Positions 41,836 through 50,714 are shown, counted from the first letter of the stretch. The stretch is DNA of 64,000 nucleotides from Candidatus Thermoflexus tengchongensis (GCA_016842085.1 JAEVEX010000049.1:1-64000), one strand, 5' to 3'. Made by a program: numbers and translations. Notes: generated by a model not told the origin, from the letters alone.

Positions 41836-43278
41836 ATGCGGGAGAGAAGGATTTACCTGCTGGATCCGCGACGGTATCGCCCCGAGGTCATCGCGGTGGC
41901 CTTCGCGAAGACCAGCCGCAGCCCGGAGCCCTTCGATGTGATCGCCGAAAGCCTCAGCGAGGAGACCGCTTCGCAATTCCATGAGAAATGGGTCGTCGGC
42001 TACGGCCACGCTTCGGTGGCGGAGCACGCTGTCCTTCATATCGCGTTGGAGAACATCTCCCGCCTAGCCGCCGAGGCCATCGAGGGGGTCCGGCTGGCTT
42101 CCTTCACCGAGAAATCCACCCGTTTTCAGATCCTGGACCGGGAATCCTTTTATGTGCCCCCGGAGATCGCCGCTTCCCCCTTCCGGGATGCCTACCGCGC
42201 GGTGGTGGAGCAGCTCTTCGAGACCTACCACACTGCCCTGGAGCCGGTCGGGCGGGTGGTGGAAGCATGGTTCCCGCGCCGTCCTGAGGAGAGCGAGAAG
42301 GCGTATCGCACCCGGTTGCGCATCCGGGCGATGGACGTCTGTCGGTATCTGTTGCCCACCGCCACCCTGACCAACATCGGGATGACGGTCAACGCCCGGG
42401 CCCTGGAGCACGGACTCCGCAAATGGCTCTCGCATCCCCTGGAGGAGGTCCGCGAGATCGCCCGCGCGGTGAAAGCCGCAGCCCTTCAGGAGGTCCCCAC
42501 CCTGCTCAAATACGCGGAGCCCAATGCGTATTTGCAAAACAGCACGGCCCGGTTGCAGGAATGGGCGCGGGCTCTCCCGGAGGGCCCTGCTCCCCTGGAT
42601 GGGGTTCGCCTGGTGTCCTGGGATCCGGAGGCAGAGGTTCGGTTGATCGCTGCATGCATGTATCGGTTCCGGGCCGTGAGCTTCGAGGACGCCCTGGCCT
42701 GGGCGCGGGAGCTTCGACCCGAGGACCGGCGGAGGATCCTGGAGGATGCTCTGGGCGGCCGGAGCCCCTTCGATGTCCCGGTGCGGGAGCTGGAGCATAT
42801 CGTTTACACCTTTGATTGTTTGATGGACGAGGGAGCCTATTACGATCTCAAGCGCCATCGGATGATGACGCAGACCCCTCAGGTCCTGACGACCGCCTAC
42901 GGTTACGCGATCCCGCGGGCTATGGAAGAGGCCGGGATGGAGGTGCGTTATCGGGCTGCGGTCGAGGCGGCGATGGCGTTGTGGGAAGCCATGCGGCCGG
43001 CCGTGGGGGAGGCGGCGGCCTACGTGTTGCCGAACGCGGTCTACCGGCGTGTGTTGATGACGATGAACCTGCGGGAGGCTTATCATCTATGCCGGCTGCG
43101 GGGCGGGCCCAACGGCCATTTCGCCTACCGCTATATCGCCATGCGGATCTACGAAGCGATCCGCGCGGTGCATCCCACGCTGGCGGCTTATATGGGTTGC
43201 GATGGTTATCCTTCCTCCGGGGAGATCGCCGCCCAGTTCGGCGGCGTTGCGCATCCGAAGGAAGCCCAGGTAGCGTGA
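41836..43278 (+). CDS. Double-length ThyX-like (flavin-dependent thymidylate synthase) protein
   Basis: In this 480-residue protein, two ThyX-like halves can be read. Half one has GYGHASVAEHAVLHIALENISR and GVRLASFTEKSTRFQ, where canonical ThyX has RHR-x2-S-x5-S-x-RY, so its first Arg and His are replaced. Half two has ELEHIVYTFDCLMDEGAYYD and KRHRMMTQTPQVLTTAYGY, which keeps RHR but not the Ser-x-Arg end. Normal ThyX is about 220-260 residues and acts as a homotetramer with active sites at subunit interfaces. A complementary pair of degenerate halves could form composite sites. No thyA is seen. ATG 41836 follows GGAGGTGGAGGG. Confidence 0.82.
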   Translation: MRERRIYLLDPRRYRPEVIAVAFAKTSRSPEPFDVIAESLSEETASQFHEKWVVGYGHASVAEHAVLHIALENISRLAAEAIEGVRLASFTEKSTRFQILDRESFYVPPEIAASPFRDAYRAVVEQLFETYHTALEPVGRVVEAWFPRRPEESEKAYRTRLRIRAMDVCRYLLPTATLTNIGMTVNARALEHGLRKWLSHPLEEVREIARAVKAAALQEVPTLLKYAEPNAYLQNSTARLQEWARALPEGPAPLDGVRLVSWDPEAEVRLIAACMYRFRAVSFEDALAWARELRPEDRRRILEDALGGRSPFDVPVRELEHIVYTFDCLMDEGAYYDLKRHRMMTQTPQVLTTAYGYAIPRAMEEAGMEVRYRAAVEAAMALWEAMRPAVGEAAAYVLPNAVYRRVLMTMNLREAYHLCRLRGGPNGHFAYRYIAMRIYEAIRAVHPTLAAYMGCDGYPSSGEIAAQFGGVAHPKEAQVA

Positions 43279-43403
43279 AAGGGGATTCCAGGACCTGACG
43301 GGCTGTTAGAGGCGGCCCCCGGTTTCCAGAACCTTCGGGGGAAATCCACCGTCAACTCCTGCTGTGCAGTTCCCATCCATCCCATCATGGGGAGGCACAT
43401 CCC

Positions 43404-44783
43404 ATGTCCGATCCACGCCTTCAAGCGCTGGAGTATGTGCGGCGGAACCGGGATCGGTTCCTGGAGGATCTGAAGGAGTTCCTCCGGATCCCTTCGATCT
43501 CTACGGATCCGGCCCATCATGACGATGTCCGGCGGGCTGCGGAATGGGTGGCCGATCGGCTGCGAAAGGCCGGGGCGGAACGCGTGGAGGTCCTTCCCAC
43601 GGGGGGGCATCCTGTCGTTTACGGCGAAGCCCGTGCGGACCGGCCGGAGGCTCCGACGGTGCTGGTCTACGGCCATTATGATGTGCAGCCGCCCGATCCG
43701 CTGGATCTGTGGGAGAGTGGGCCTTTTGAGCCGACGGTACGGGGCGAGAACCTTTACGCGCGGGGCGCTTCGGATATGAAGGGGCAGGTGATGGCCTCCA
43801 TCGCGGCCTTCGAGGCCCTCGTTCAGGCTGGCCCCCTTCCGGTTCACGTGAAGTTCCTGATCGAGGGGGAGGAGGAGATCGGCTCCCCCAGCCTGCCGGC
43901 CTTCATCGAGGGGAACCGGGAACGCCTGCAGTGCACGGTCTCCCTCAACCCGGATGCCGGGATGATCGCGCCGGATCTGCCGACGATCACCTACGGGCTG
44001 CGGGGCCTGGCCTACTTTGAGCTCCGGGTTTACGGGCCGGCCCACGATCTGCACTCGGGTCTCTACGGCGGCGTGGTGCATAACCCGGCCCAGGCCCTTT
44101 GCGAACTCATCGCGGGCATGCATGACGCGGAGGGCCGGGTGACGCTCCCGGGGTTCTATGATCGGGTGCGTCCCCTGACAGATGAGGAACGGGCGGAGCT
44201 GGCTCGTCTGCCGATGGATGAGCGCTTCTATCTGGAGCTGACCGGCGCGCCGGCCCTGTGGGGGGAGGCCGGTTACACCCCTATCGAGCGCATCGGCGCG
44301 CGGCCCACGCTGGAGGTGAACGGTCTCCTCGCCGGGTTCACGGGCCCCGGGGCGAAGACGGTGCTGCCGGCTTATGCGATGGCCAAGATCTCCATGCGGC
44401 TGGTGCCGGATCAGGATCCGGAGGAAGTCTACCAGCAGCTGGTGCGCTATCTGGAAGCGCATGCCCCGAAGACGGTGCGCTGGGAAGTGATCCGCATGGC
44501 AGGGGTGCGGGCCTCCCTGACCGACCGGAACCATCCGGCGGTGCAGGCCCTGAGCCGCGCTCTGGAAGCCGTGTGGGGCCGGCGCCCGCTGTTCAAGCGG
44601 GAAGGGGGAACCGTTCCGATTGTCACTCAGCTCAAGGAGATCCTGGGGGTGGAATCGGTGCTGACCGGCTTCGGTTTGCCTGATGATAACTACCACGCCC
44701 CGAATGAGAAGCTGCACCTGCCCACCTGGTCTCGAGGGACTGAGGCGCTGGTGCATTTCTTTTATAACTACGGGGAGCGATGA
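43404..44783 (+). CDS. M20 family dipeptidase
   Basis: The 459-residue zinc peptidase has the first metal motif VLVYGHYDVQPPDPLDLW, then GASDMKGQVMASIAA, the catalytic EGEEEIGSPSL and a dimerisation (lid) domain. Late FGLPDDNYHAPNEKL supplies the last zinc His. This is the PepV/CNDP-like M20 layout, and typical substrates are dipeptides such as beta-Ala-His or Xaa-His. The ATG at 43404 follows GGGGAGGCACATCCC. It follows the ThyX-like gene by 125 bases and may have its own promoter. Confidence 0.92.
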   Translation: MSDPRLQALEYVRRNRDRFLEDLKEFLRIPSISTDPAHHDDVRRAAEWVADRLRKAGAERVEVLPTGGHPVVYGEARADRPEAPTVLVYGHYDVQPPDPLDLWESGPFEPTVRGENLYARGASDMKGQVMASIAAFEALVQAGPLPVHVKFLIEGEEEIGSPSLPAFIEGNRERLQCTVSLNPDAGMIAPDLPTITYGLRGLAYFELRVYGPAHDLHSGLYGGVVHNPAQALCELIAGMHDAEGRVTLPGFYDRVRPLTDEERAELARLPMDERFYLELTGAPALWGEAGYTPIERIGARPTLEVNGLLAGFTGPGAKTVLPAYAMAKISMRLVPDQDPEEVYQQLVRYLEAHAPKTVRWEVIRMAGVRASLTDRNHPAVQALSRALEAVWGRRPLFKREGGTVPIVTQLKEILGVESVLTGFGLPDDNYHAPNEKLHLPTWSRGTEALVHFFYNYGER

Positions 44784-44832
44784 AACGAGGGGCCGCCCCA
44801 CCCGGCTTCATAAGATCTGGTAGGAGGGGCTT

Positions 44833-44989
44833 CGGCTTTAAGGTCGCCGCTAAAGCGGCTCCTACTAAAGCTAAAGCGGCTCCTACCAGTTCAGGCTGCT
44901 GCACCCCGGGAGGCCACCGGGTGGGAGGGGCTTCAGCCCCGACGGCTTGAGCCCTGACCCTTAAGGTCGCCGCTGAAGCGGCTCCTACT
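44833..44989. repeat. Interspersed GCCGCTGAAGCGGC-type hairpin repeats
   Basis: AAGGTCGCCGCTAAAGCGGC followed by TCCTACT occupies 44840-44866, a shorter AAAGCGGCTCCTACC follows, and the near-identical unit with CTGAAG in the loop lies at 44963-44989. Each is a small stem (CCGCT/AGCGG) next to a TCCTAC tail. The same unit recurs at 47952-47974. The gap 44784-45078 holds nothing else apart from the terminator. Confidence 0.8.
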
Positions 44990-45013
44990 TCTTCGCCGGG
45001 CATCCTCACAACA

Positions 45014-45042
45014 AGGCCCCGGCCGATCTCGGGCCGGGGCCT
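45014..45042 (-). terminator. Terminator hairpin after the ferredoxin gene
   Basis: AGGCCCCGGCC and GGCCGGGGCCT form a perfect 11-bp stem around GATCTCG. On the minus strand the stem is followed by TGTTGTG. It lies 36 bases beyond the ferredoxin stop. Confidence 0.6.
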
Positions 45043-45078
45043 GTCTGCTCCTCTCAGAGGCCTCTTCCGGGCGAGGCG

Positions 45079-45441
45079 CTACATGTTGCGGGCGTTGTAG
45101 CCGGGACCTTCTTTGTAGAACTTGTAGTTGAAGGGGATGTCTTCCCGGAGGTTGACCACCTCGCCCCCCTTCGCCTCATAGCGCTCGATGTCTCCCGGCG
45201 CGCGCATGATCATGCGGACCTGGCCGGGCTTCATCGTGTAGGCTTCAGGGACCTCGTCCTCGGGGAAGATGGCCTCGTAGGGGCATTCGGGGACGCAGGC
45301 ACCGCAGTCGATGCAGGTGTCGGGGTCGATGTAATACCAGGGCCACTGGTCTTCGGGCTTGCCAGGGACGATGCACTCGACCGGGCAGACCTGGGCACAC
45401 GCGCCATCGCGCAGACACAGGCTGGTGATGATGTGCGTCAT
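45079..45441 (-). CDS. 2[4Fe-4S]/7Fe-type ferredoxin
   Basis: The 120-residue electron carrier has cluster motifs CLRDGACAQVCPVEC and CIDCGACVPECPYEA. The first has the wider spacing of the 3Fe-4S/4Fe-4S (FdxA-like) ferredoxins, so a 7Fe protein is possible. The C-terminal 55 residues (PGQVRMIMRAPGDIERYEAK) extend beyond the cluster domain as in Chloroflexota FdxA relatives. The ATG at 45439-45441 follows GGAGGGAAGCG. A strong promoter lies 120 bases upstream. Confidence 0.92.
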   Translation of the reverse strand: MTHIITSLCLRDGACAQVCPVECIVPGKPEDQWPWYYIDPDTCIDCGACVPECPYEAIFPEDEVPEAYTMKPGQVRMIMRAPGDIERYEAKGGEVVNLREDIPFNYKFYKEGPGYNARNM

Positions 45442-45561
45442 CGCTTCCCTCCTGAAAAGGATTTCGGCTTTCGATCGGATGAGCCGCTCGATCCCTTCTG
45501 CCCCTCTTCAGGCAGCATCGGAAGAAGACATAAGCCCTTCCTGATCCGGCTGCTTGAGGCC

Positions 45562-45591
45562 ATTCTATCCCAGGGATGGAAGCCCTGTCAA
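45562..45591 (-). promoter_or_regulatory. Sigma-70-type promoter of the ferredoxin gene
   Basis: On the minus strand TTGACA (45591-45586) and TAGAAT (45567-45562) are spaced by 18 bases, matching consensus at 6 and 5 of 6 positions. It would give a leader of about 115 bases. The rest of the gap 45442-45738 shows no gene. Confidence 0.7.
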
Positions 45592-45738
45592 TACCTCTTC
45601 AGGACATCGGACGCCGGGCTCAGATCCGGAGGGCGGGAGGTCCCTTCCCGGGCATGGGAAATATTTTTGCGAGGGATATGCGCCTTCAGCAGCCCGCCCC
45701 TGCAAAGGCTCTGCCAGAAAAAGCATCCCCATCGGGCC

Positions 45739-46776
45739 TCAGCGGTTCATAGCCTGCAGGGCCCACTCCGCGTGCTCCCGGAGCATCGGGTCCTCGTGTT
45801 CCCGCCACATCTGGATCCATGGGATCAGGGCCCTCGCCCGGAGATTTCCGGCGACCACCAGGGCGTTGCGCACCAGCCCTCGCCATTTGGCGCGGCGGAT
45901 GGCGCTGCGGCGGAATCGGGCCCGGAACGCCGCCTCATCCATCCGGAGGACCTCCTCCAGCAACATCCGGGTGATCCCCTCGCGGGGCTGGAAGGCAGGC
46001 TCCCGGGTCGGGCGGGCGAATCGCCGGTTCCAGGGGCACACCTCCTGGCAGATATCGCATCCGAAGAGCCAATCCCCGATCGCCGGCCGCAGGTCCTCCG
46101 GGATCCCCTCCCGCCGCTCGATGGTCAGATACGAGATACAGCGCGCCGCCTCCAGGGTGCGATCGGGCCGGATGCACCCGGTGGGGCACGCCTCGATGCA
46201 GCGGGTGCATGTCCCGCAATGGTCGAACGGGAAGGGCGGATCGGGCTCCAGATCCAGGTCCACCAGGAGGACCCCGAGGAACAGATAGGATCCGAGGCGG
46301 GGATGGATCAGCATGCTGTTCTTTCCGATCCATCCCAGTCCGGCCTGCACGGCCCAGGCGCGCTCCAGCACGGGCCCGGTATCGACGTAAATCTTCCCCC
46401 GGACGGGTCGGCCGGCTTCGCGGTTCAGGAACTCCAGAAGGGAACGCAGACGTTCTGCGATGACCTCGTGATAGTCGTCCCCCCAGGCGTAGCGGGCCAC
46501 CCGGCCGCCAGGCTGATCATCCGGCGGGGGATGTTCCCCGGCGTAATAGTTCACGGCCACAACAATGATGGAGCGGGCTTCCGGCCACAGATTCCGCAGA
46601 TCCCGGCGCTTTTCCATCGCATCGGGACGGGTGAGGTAACCCATGGTCGCCGCGCGGCCGGCCCGAACCCATTCTTCATACCGGTCCGCCGAAGGAGTAG
46701 GCCCGGCCCGGGCCACTCCTACGAGGTCAAATCCGAGGGTTTGGGCATAGGCTTTCAGCCGGGTTTTCAGATCCAC
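45739..46776 (-). CDS. queG: Epoxyqueuosine reductase
   Basis: The 345-residue cobalamin-dependent iron-sulfur enzyme makes the last step of queuosine synthesis in tRNA. VARYAWGDDYHEVIAERL and GWIGKNSMLIHPRLGSYLFLG are the QueG signatures. Two 4Fe-4S motifs follow: CGTCTRCIEACPTGC and CDICQEVCPWN. The C-terminal HEAT-like part (REHEDPMLREHAEWAL) is normal. The frame starts with GTG at 46774-46776. No other queuosine gene lies in the window. Confidence 0.93.
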   Translation of the reverse strand: MDLKTRLKAYAQTLGFDLVGVARAGPTPSADRYEEWVRAGRAATMGYLTRPDAMEKRRDLRNLWPEARSIIVVAVNYYAGEHPPPDDQPGGRVARYAWGDDYHEVIAERLRSLLEFLNREAGRPVRGKIYVDTGPVLERAWAVQAGLGWIGKNSMLIHPRLGSYLFLGVLLVDLDLEPDPPFPFDHCGTCTRCIEACPTGCIRPDRTLEAARCISYLTIERREGIPEDLRPAIGDWLFGCDICQEVCPWNRRFARPTREPAFQPREGITRMLLEEVLRMDEAAFRARFRRSAIRRAKWRGLVRNALVVAGNLRARALIPWIQMWREHEDPMLREHAEWALQAMNR

Positions 46777-46861
46777 GGGTTCTCTTACCTGGGAGATTTG
46801 GCTTTCCGGCGCTGGACTCGAACGGGAAAGGCGGGGTGGCCCTCAGAGCCGGCGAGTCGCG

Positions 46862-47869
46862 CTATCGGGTCCGGGAAAGCAGCGCCCGGGCGAGGTCCCG
46901 CAGGGCCTCCCCGTATGGATTTCGAAGCCCGGCACGTTCCAGGGCGGCCATCGCCTGCTGGGTGAAAACGGCGGCCGTGGCCTCCGCCTCAGCGCGGGCT
47001 CCACTGCGCTCCAGATCCTGGAGCAGGACCTCCAGCGGGGTCTGGGGATCGCGGTAGCGCTCTGCGAACTCCGGGATCCGCTCCATCGCCAGGATCACGG
47101 GGAGGGTTTTCTTCCGCGTCCGCAGATCATCGGCGGCCGACTTGCCCGTCACCGCAGGATCCCCCCAGATCCCCAGGAGGTCGTCCTGGATCTGAAAGGC
47201 CATCCCCAGGGCTTCCCCAAAGGCTTCCAGATCCTCGGAGGGGTGATCGGCCAGGCGGGCGCCGATCCCCGTGGCCGCCCGCAACAGCGCAGCGGTTTTC
47301 CCCCGGATCATCTCCAGGTATTCCTCGAGGGACACCCGCTGCGCCCCCTCGAACAGCAGATCGAGATACTGCCCGCGGGTCAGCATCAGGCATGCCGCGT
47401 CGAAACGCTCGGCCACCTCCAGGATCCGTTCCGCAGGCACTCCCTGCTCCCGGAGCCGCCAGAGGGCCCGATGGGCGATGGTGAACAGGGCGTCGCCGGC
47501 GTTGATCGCCTGGGCGATGCCCCAAAGCGCCCACACCGTGGGGCGGCCCCGACGGGTCTCGCTGCGATCCTGGATATCATCGTGGATCAGCGAGAAATTG
47601 TGGAGGAGCTCGATGGCCGCCGCGGCCGGCAACGCCCGGGCGGGATCGCCACCACAGGCTGCGCAGGCCAGCAGACAGAGCATGGGGCGAATCCGCTTCC
47701 CGCCATCCTGCCGCGCCGGCTGGAGCTGCGCATCCGCCCATCCGAGGTGATAGGCGAGCATCCCATAGAACAGCCGCTCGGAAGGACGGGCAGGCTCCCC
47801 CACAGCGGCTCGCATCTCTGTCTCCAGGAGAGGCATCCACTCGCTGAAAAACGCTTCCCATGTGCTCAT
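46862..47869 (-). CDS. Polyprenyl synthetase (isoprenyl diphosphate synthase)
   Basis: The 335-residue all-helical enzyme condenses isopentenyl diphosphate with allylic diphosphates. GGKRIRPMLCLLAC is the IPP-binding motif. The first aspartate-rich motif is HNFSLIHDDIQD (DDxxD) and the second is FQIQDDLLGIWGD. The chain-length residues before the first motif (AIELLHNFSLIHDD) do not allow a firm product call; GGPP or longer is possible. The ATG at 47867-47869 follows GAGGCGACGG. The type 2 IPP isomerase gene lies 1 kb away on the same strand beyond a repeat array, so the two serve the same pathway. Confidence 0.93.
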   Translation of the reverse strand: MSTWEAFFSEWMPLLETEMRAAVGEPARPSERLFYGMLAYHLGWADAQLQPARQDGGKRIRPMLCLLACAACGGDPARALPAAAAIELLHNFSLIHDDIQDRSETRRGRPTVWALWGIAQAINAGDALFTIAHRALWRLREQGVPAERILEVAERFDAACLMLTRGQYLDLLFEGAQRVSLEEYLEMIRGKTAALLRAATGIGARLADHPSEDLEAFGEALGMAFQIQDDLLGIWGDPAVTGKSAADDLRTRKKTLPVILAMERIPEFAERYRDPQTPLEVLLQDLERSGARAEAEATAAVFTQQAMAALERAGLRNPYGEALRDLARALLSRTR

Positions 47870-47951
47870 GCCGTCGCCTCAAAGATTGTTCGGTTGGTGG
47901 GGATGGGGGCCAACCTCCCCCATCCTCCCTTCCTTCGGCCGCGACCCTTTT

Positions 47952-47974
47952 GTCGCCGCTGAAGCGGCTCCTAT
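47952..47974. repeat. Isolated copy of the GCCGCTGAAGCGGC repeat
   Basis: GTCGCCGCTGAAGCGGCTCC followed by TAT matches the units at 44840 and 44963. It stands directly before the hairpin array at 48016. Confidence 0.75.
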
Positions 47975-48060
47975 CGGTCACGGCGGGCAAATCCGCGCCA
48001 CGCGTTGGCCTTTGGCGCCGATTGGAAATCGGCCTCCATGGGCGCTTCGCGCCCGGCGTC

Positions 48061-48332
48061 AGCGGGTGCGCCGATTGAAATCGGCCTCGTGAGGCGCTTC
48101 CGCGCCAGGTGCCGGCCTTCGCCGGCATGAAAACCCCTCTTCCGGCCCATTGCGCCGATGGAAATCGGCCTCCATGGGCACTTCGCGCCCGGCGTCGGCG
48201 GGTGCGCCGATTGAAATCGGCCTCGTGAGGCGCTTCCGCGCCAGGTGCCGGCCTTCGCCGGCATGAAAACCCCTCTTCCGGCCCATTGCGCCGATGGAAA
48301 TCGGCCTCCATGGGCACTTCGCGCCCGGCGTC
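48061..48332. repeat. Two tandem copies of a 136-bp unit
   Basis: Copies at 48061-48196 and 48197-48332 are nearly identical, starting (A/G)GCGGGTGCGCCGATTG and ending CGCCCGGCGTC. Each holds four hairpins and the spacer GAAAACCCCTCTTCCGGCCC. Confidence 0.9.
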
Positions 48333-48674
48333 GGCCTCCGCCGATGCAAAAGCCGTTCGGCCGGCGCAGGCCGGCCACTGGCCGAAGGCCTATAAGGTCG
48401 AATTCATTCGACACGCCACCGCGCGGCCACCGGCTTTCCACGCCGATTGGAAATCGGCCTCCATGGGCGCTTCGCGCCCGGCGTCGGCCTCCGCCGATGC
48501 AAAAGCCGTTCGGCCGGCGCAGGCCGGCCACTGGCCGAAGGCCTATAAGGTCGAATTCATTCGACACGCCACCGCGCGGCCACCGGTTTTCCACGCCGAT
48601 GGAAATCGGCCTCCATGGGCGCTTCGCGCCCGGCGTCGGCCTCCGCCGACGCAAAAGCCGTTCGGCCGGCGCAG
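48333..48674. repeat. Two and a part copies of a ~153-bp unit
   Basis: Units begin GGCCTCCGCCGATGCAAAAG at 48333 and 48486 and, with one change (GACGC), at 48638, giving periods of 153 and 152. Each contains GCCGTTCGGC, the GTCGAATTCATTCGAC palindrome and GCCACCGCGCGGCCACCGG. Confidence 0.9.
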
Positions 48675-48819
48675 GCCGGCCACCGGCCGAAGGCCTCTCC
48701 AGGTCGAATTCATTCGACACTCACGCCGGCCACCGGCCGAAGGCCTCTCCAGGTCGAATTCATTCGACACTCACGCCGGCCATTGGCCGAAGGCCTGTGA
48801 GGTCGAAGTCATTCGACCC
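48675..48819. repeat. Three copies of a 50-bp unit
   Basis: Units starting GCCGGCCA at 48675, 48725 and 48775 each contain GGCCGAAGGCC and then GTCGAATTCATTCGAC. The first two are identical and the third has diverged (GTGAGGTCGAAGTCATTCGA). Confidence 0.9.
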
Positions 48820-48915
48820 ATCCCCCGCGCCGGGCGTCGGTCTTCGCTGACGCAGGATGGGTGATCTCCTCAAGCAGGAGAGCTTTCGCCCCGACTTTCC
48901 GCCCCGATGCGTTCG

Positions 48916-49938
48916 CTAAGCCTCGATCAGCGGGACCGAGCGAAGGGCCTCCAGATTCCGGGCTCCCACGCAGAACATGGCGATCCGCAGCTGGCGGGTG
49001 ACGATCTCGATGGTTTCCACCACCGCCTCCACGGAGACCACGGCCGCCCGCAGGAATGGGCCGGCCATCCCGGCCAGGGAAGCCCCCAGGGCCAGGGCCT
49101 TGGCCACCTCCACCCCATCCCGGATCCCCCCGCTGGCGATGATCGGCAGATGGGGCGCGCCCCGCCGGGCCATTCGGATGGCCTCCACCGTGGGGATCCC
49201 CCATTCCCGAAAGGCTGCCGCCACCTGACGGTGCACTTCATCGGGCGCCCGATGCATCTCCACCTGGCTCCACGAGGTCCCCCCGGCCCCCGCCACGTCG
49301 ATGGCTGCCACCCCGGCCTCCGCGAGGAGCCGGGCGATCTCCTCCGAGATCCCCCAGCCGACTTCCTTCACCACCACCGGGACCGGGAGGGCCCTGCACA
49401 CGGCTTCGATTTTGCGCAGCAACCCGGCGAAGTTGGTATCCCCCTCCGGCTGGAGGGCTTCCTGCAGGGGGTTCAGGTGAAGGATCAGCGCATCGGCCTC
49501 CACCAGCTCGACCGCCCGTCGGCAGTGATCCACGGTGTAGCCGTAATTCAGCTGCACCGCTCCCAGGTTGGCGAAGAGAAGGATATCCGGCGCGTAGCGG
49601 CGGACCTGGAAGGTGGGCAGAAGCTCGGGATGTTCCAGGACAGCGCGCATGGACCCCAGCCCCATGGCGATGCCGCGGGCCTGAGCGGCCTCGGCCAGGT
49701 TCCGGTTGATGCGGGCGGCCTCCTCCGTGCCGCCGGTCATGGAGGAGATCAGCAGCGGGGCGTTCAGGGGTTTCCCGAAAAAAACGGTGGAAACATCCAC
49801 CTCCCGCAGGTCCAGCTCGGGTAGGGCCCGATGGATGAAACGCAACCGTTCGAAACCGGTAGTGAGCTGTCCGAAGCTGACGTCCTCTTCCAGGTTGATA
49901 CGGATATGATCCGCTTTTCGCTGTGGGATCCCGGACAC
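48916..49938 (-). CDS. fni: Type 2 isopentenyl-diphosphate delta-isomerase
   Basis: The 340-residue FMN- and NADPH-dependent TIM-barrel enzyme interconverts IPP and DMAPP. Motifs include [63 protein letters not shown] (the catalytic Gln and Glu region), [18 protein letters not shown] and ASGGIRDG. The frame starts with GTG at 49936-49938 with GAGGT 9 bases upstream. Together with the polyprenyl synthetase it feeds isoprenoid carriers for the many polyprenol-dependent glycosyltransferases. Confidence 0.95.
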   Translation of the reverse strand: MSGIPQRKADHIRINLEEDVSFGQLTTGFERLRFIHRALPELDLREVDVSTVFFGKPLNAPLLISSMTGGTEEAARINRNLAEAAQARGIAMGLGSMRAVLEHPELLPTFQVRRYAPDILLFANLGAVQLNYGYTVDHCRRAVELVEADALILHLNPLQEALQPEGDTNFAGLLRKIEAVCRALPVPVVVKEVGWGISEEIARLLAEAGVAAIDVAGAGGTSWSQVEMHRAPDEVHRQVAAAFREWGIPTVEAIRMARRGAPHLPIIASGGIRDGVEVAKALALGASLAGMAGPFLRAAVVSVEAVVETIEIVTRQLRIAMFCVGARNLEALRSVPLIEA

Positions 49939-50225
49939 TGGCTCAAACCTCGTGCCGTAACATGGTTTTCCACCCGGTGTTTCTTTTATAGGACCGGTGC
50001 CCCCGGGACCGGATCCGGAAGGCAGGCTTCCCGGCGAGCGTGGCCCGTTCTTTATCCAGAGTCCAGTTTATAAGGCGAAGGGACTCTTTTGCAAAGAGCG
50101 CCGGGTGAGCGGCAAAGCGGTTCCTCCGGCCGCCCCGATCTCCGGAGGTGTCTTCCAGGGGTTTCCTTGACGTTCTCTGCAGCTCAGGTAGAATGCTAAC
50201 CAAACCCTGGTCGGGAGGTTTTTCC

Positions 50226-50465
50226 ATGAGCACCGTCTTTGAACAGGTGCGGGATGTCATCGTGGAAGTGCTGGGTGTGCCGCCGGAGAAAGTGACGCCG
50301 GAAGCCCGTTTCCGGGAGGATCTGGAAGCCGATTCCCTGGATCTGGTGGAACTGATCATGGCCCTGGAGGAGCGGTTCGGAGGCGAGATCTCCGATGAGG
50401 ACGCTCAGAAGATCACCACGGTGGGCGAAGCCGTTGCCTACATCGAGAAGCACATGGTGAAGTGA
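50226..50465 (+). CDS. acpP: Acyl carrier protein
   Basis: The 79-residue acidic four-helix protein has S37 of [19 protein letters not shown], the phosphopantetheine attachment site. The N-terminal helix ([14 protein letters not shown]) and [14 protein letters not shown] are typical. The ATG at 50226 follows GGGAGG. No other fatty acid synthesis gene is adjacent, and a strong terminator follows, so it is a single-gene transcript. Confidence 0.95.
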   Translation: MSTVFEQVRDVIVEVLGVPPEKVTPEARFREDLEADSLDLVELIMALEERFGGEISDEDAQKITTVGEAVAYIEKHMVK

Positions 50466-50545
50466 TCGGCTTTCCCCACCGGATCCCGGGCGAGGGCGGG
50501 GATCGGGCTTCCGAGCCATTGCAGGTTCCCCGAAATGATCCGCTG

Positions 50546-50587
50546 AACAGAAAGCTGCGCGTGCCTTACGCGCAGCTTTCTGTTTGT
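50546..50587 (+). terminator. Strong rho-independent terminator of the acyl carrier protein gene
   Basis: AACAGAAAGCTGCGCG and CGCGCAGCTTTCTGTT pair over 15-16 bp around TGCCTTA and are followed by TGTT. The A-rich and T-rich stem ends would serve both directions. Confidence 0.85.
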
Positions 50588-50714
50588 TCGGTTGCAACGG
50601 CGCATCCCCTGGGGGTTGCGGGCTGCCGAAGGCAACCCGCCCGGCTGGCTGGATTTGCCTGAGGTTCGAACATGCGCTAAAGCTGAAGAGGGAGCCCAGG
50701 CACTGGAGGTTTCC

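Larger units (their letters stand above)
48016..48858. repeat. Array of nested hairpin repeats
   Basis: About 0.84 kb without a credible gene, built almost wholly from short palindromes: GCCGATTGGAAATCGGC, GGGCGCTTCGCGCCC, GGCGCTTCCGCGCC, GCCGGCCTTCGCCGGC, GGCCGAAGGCC and GTCGAATTCATTCGAC. Most have a TTC or GAA at the centre. The palindromes are grouped in tandem units of 136, about 153 and 50 bp (listed separately). Open frames run through on both strands because the periods and GC bias suppress stops; they are not genes. It separates polyprenyl synthetase from IDI-2. Confidence 0.9.

Noticed and set aside
39698-41941. Plus-strand 747-residue open frame
   Set aside because: It is antisense to pyrimidine phosphorylase, whose signatures are complete on the minus strand.
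48061-48819. CRISPR array
   Set aside because: The repeats are palindromic, abut each other and have no unique spacers of constant length. No cas gene is in the window.
48245-48850. Long open frames on both strands across 47.6-48.9 kb
   Set aside because: They run through tandem hairpin repeats, exist in several frames at once and have repeated arginine/alanine/proline-rich products. The repeat periods explain the lack of stops.
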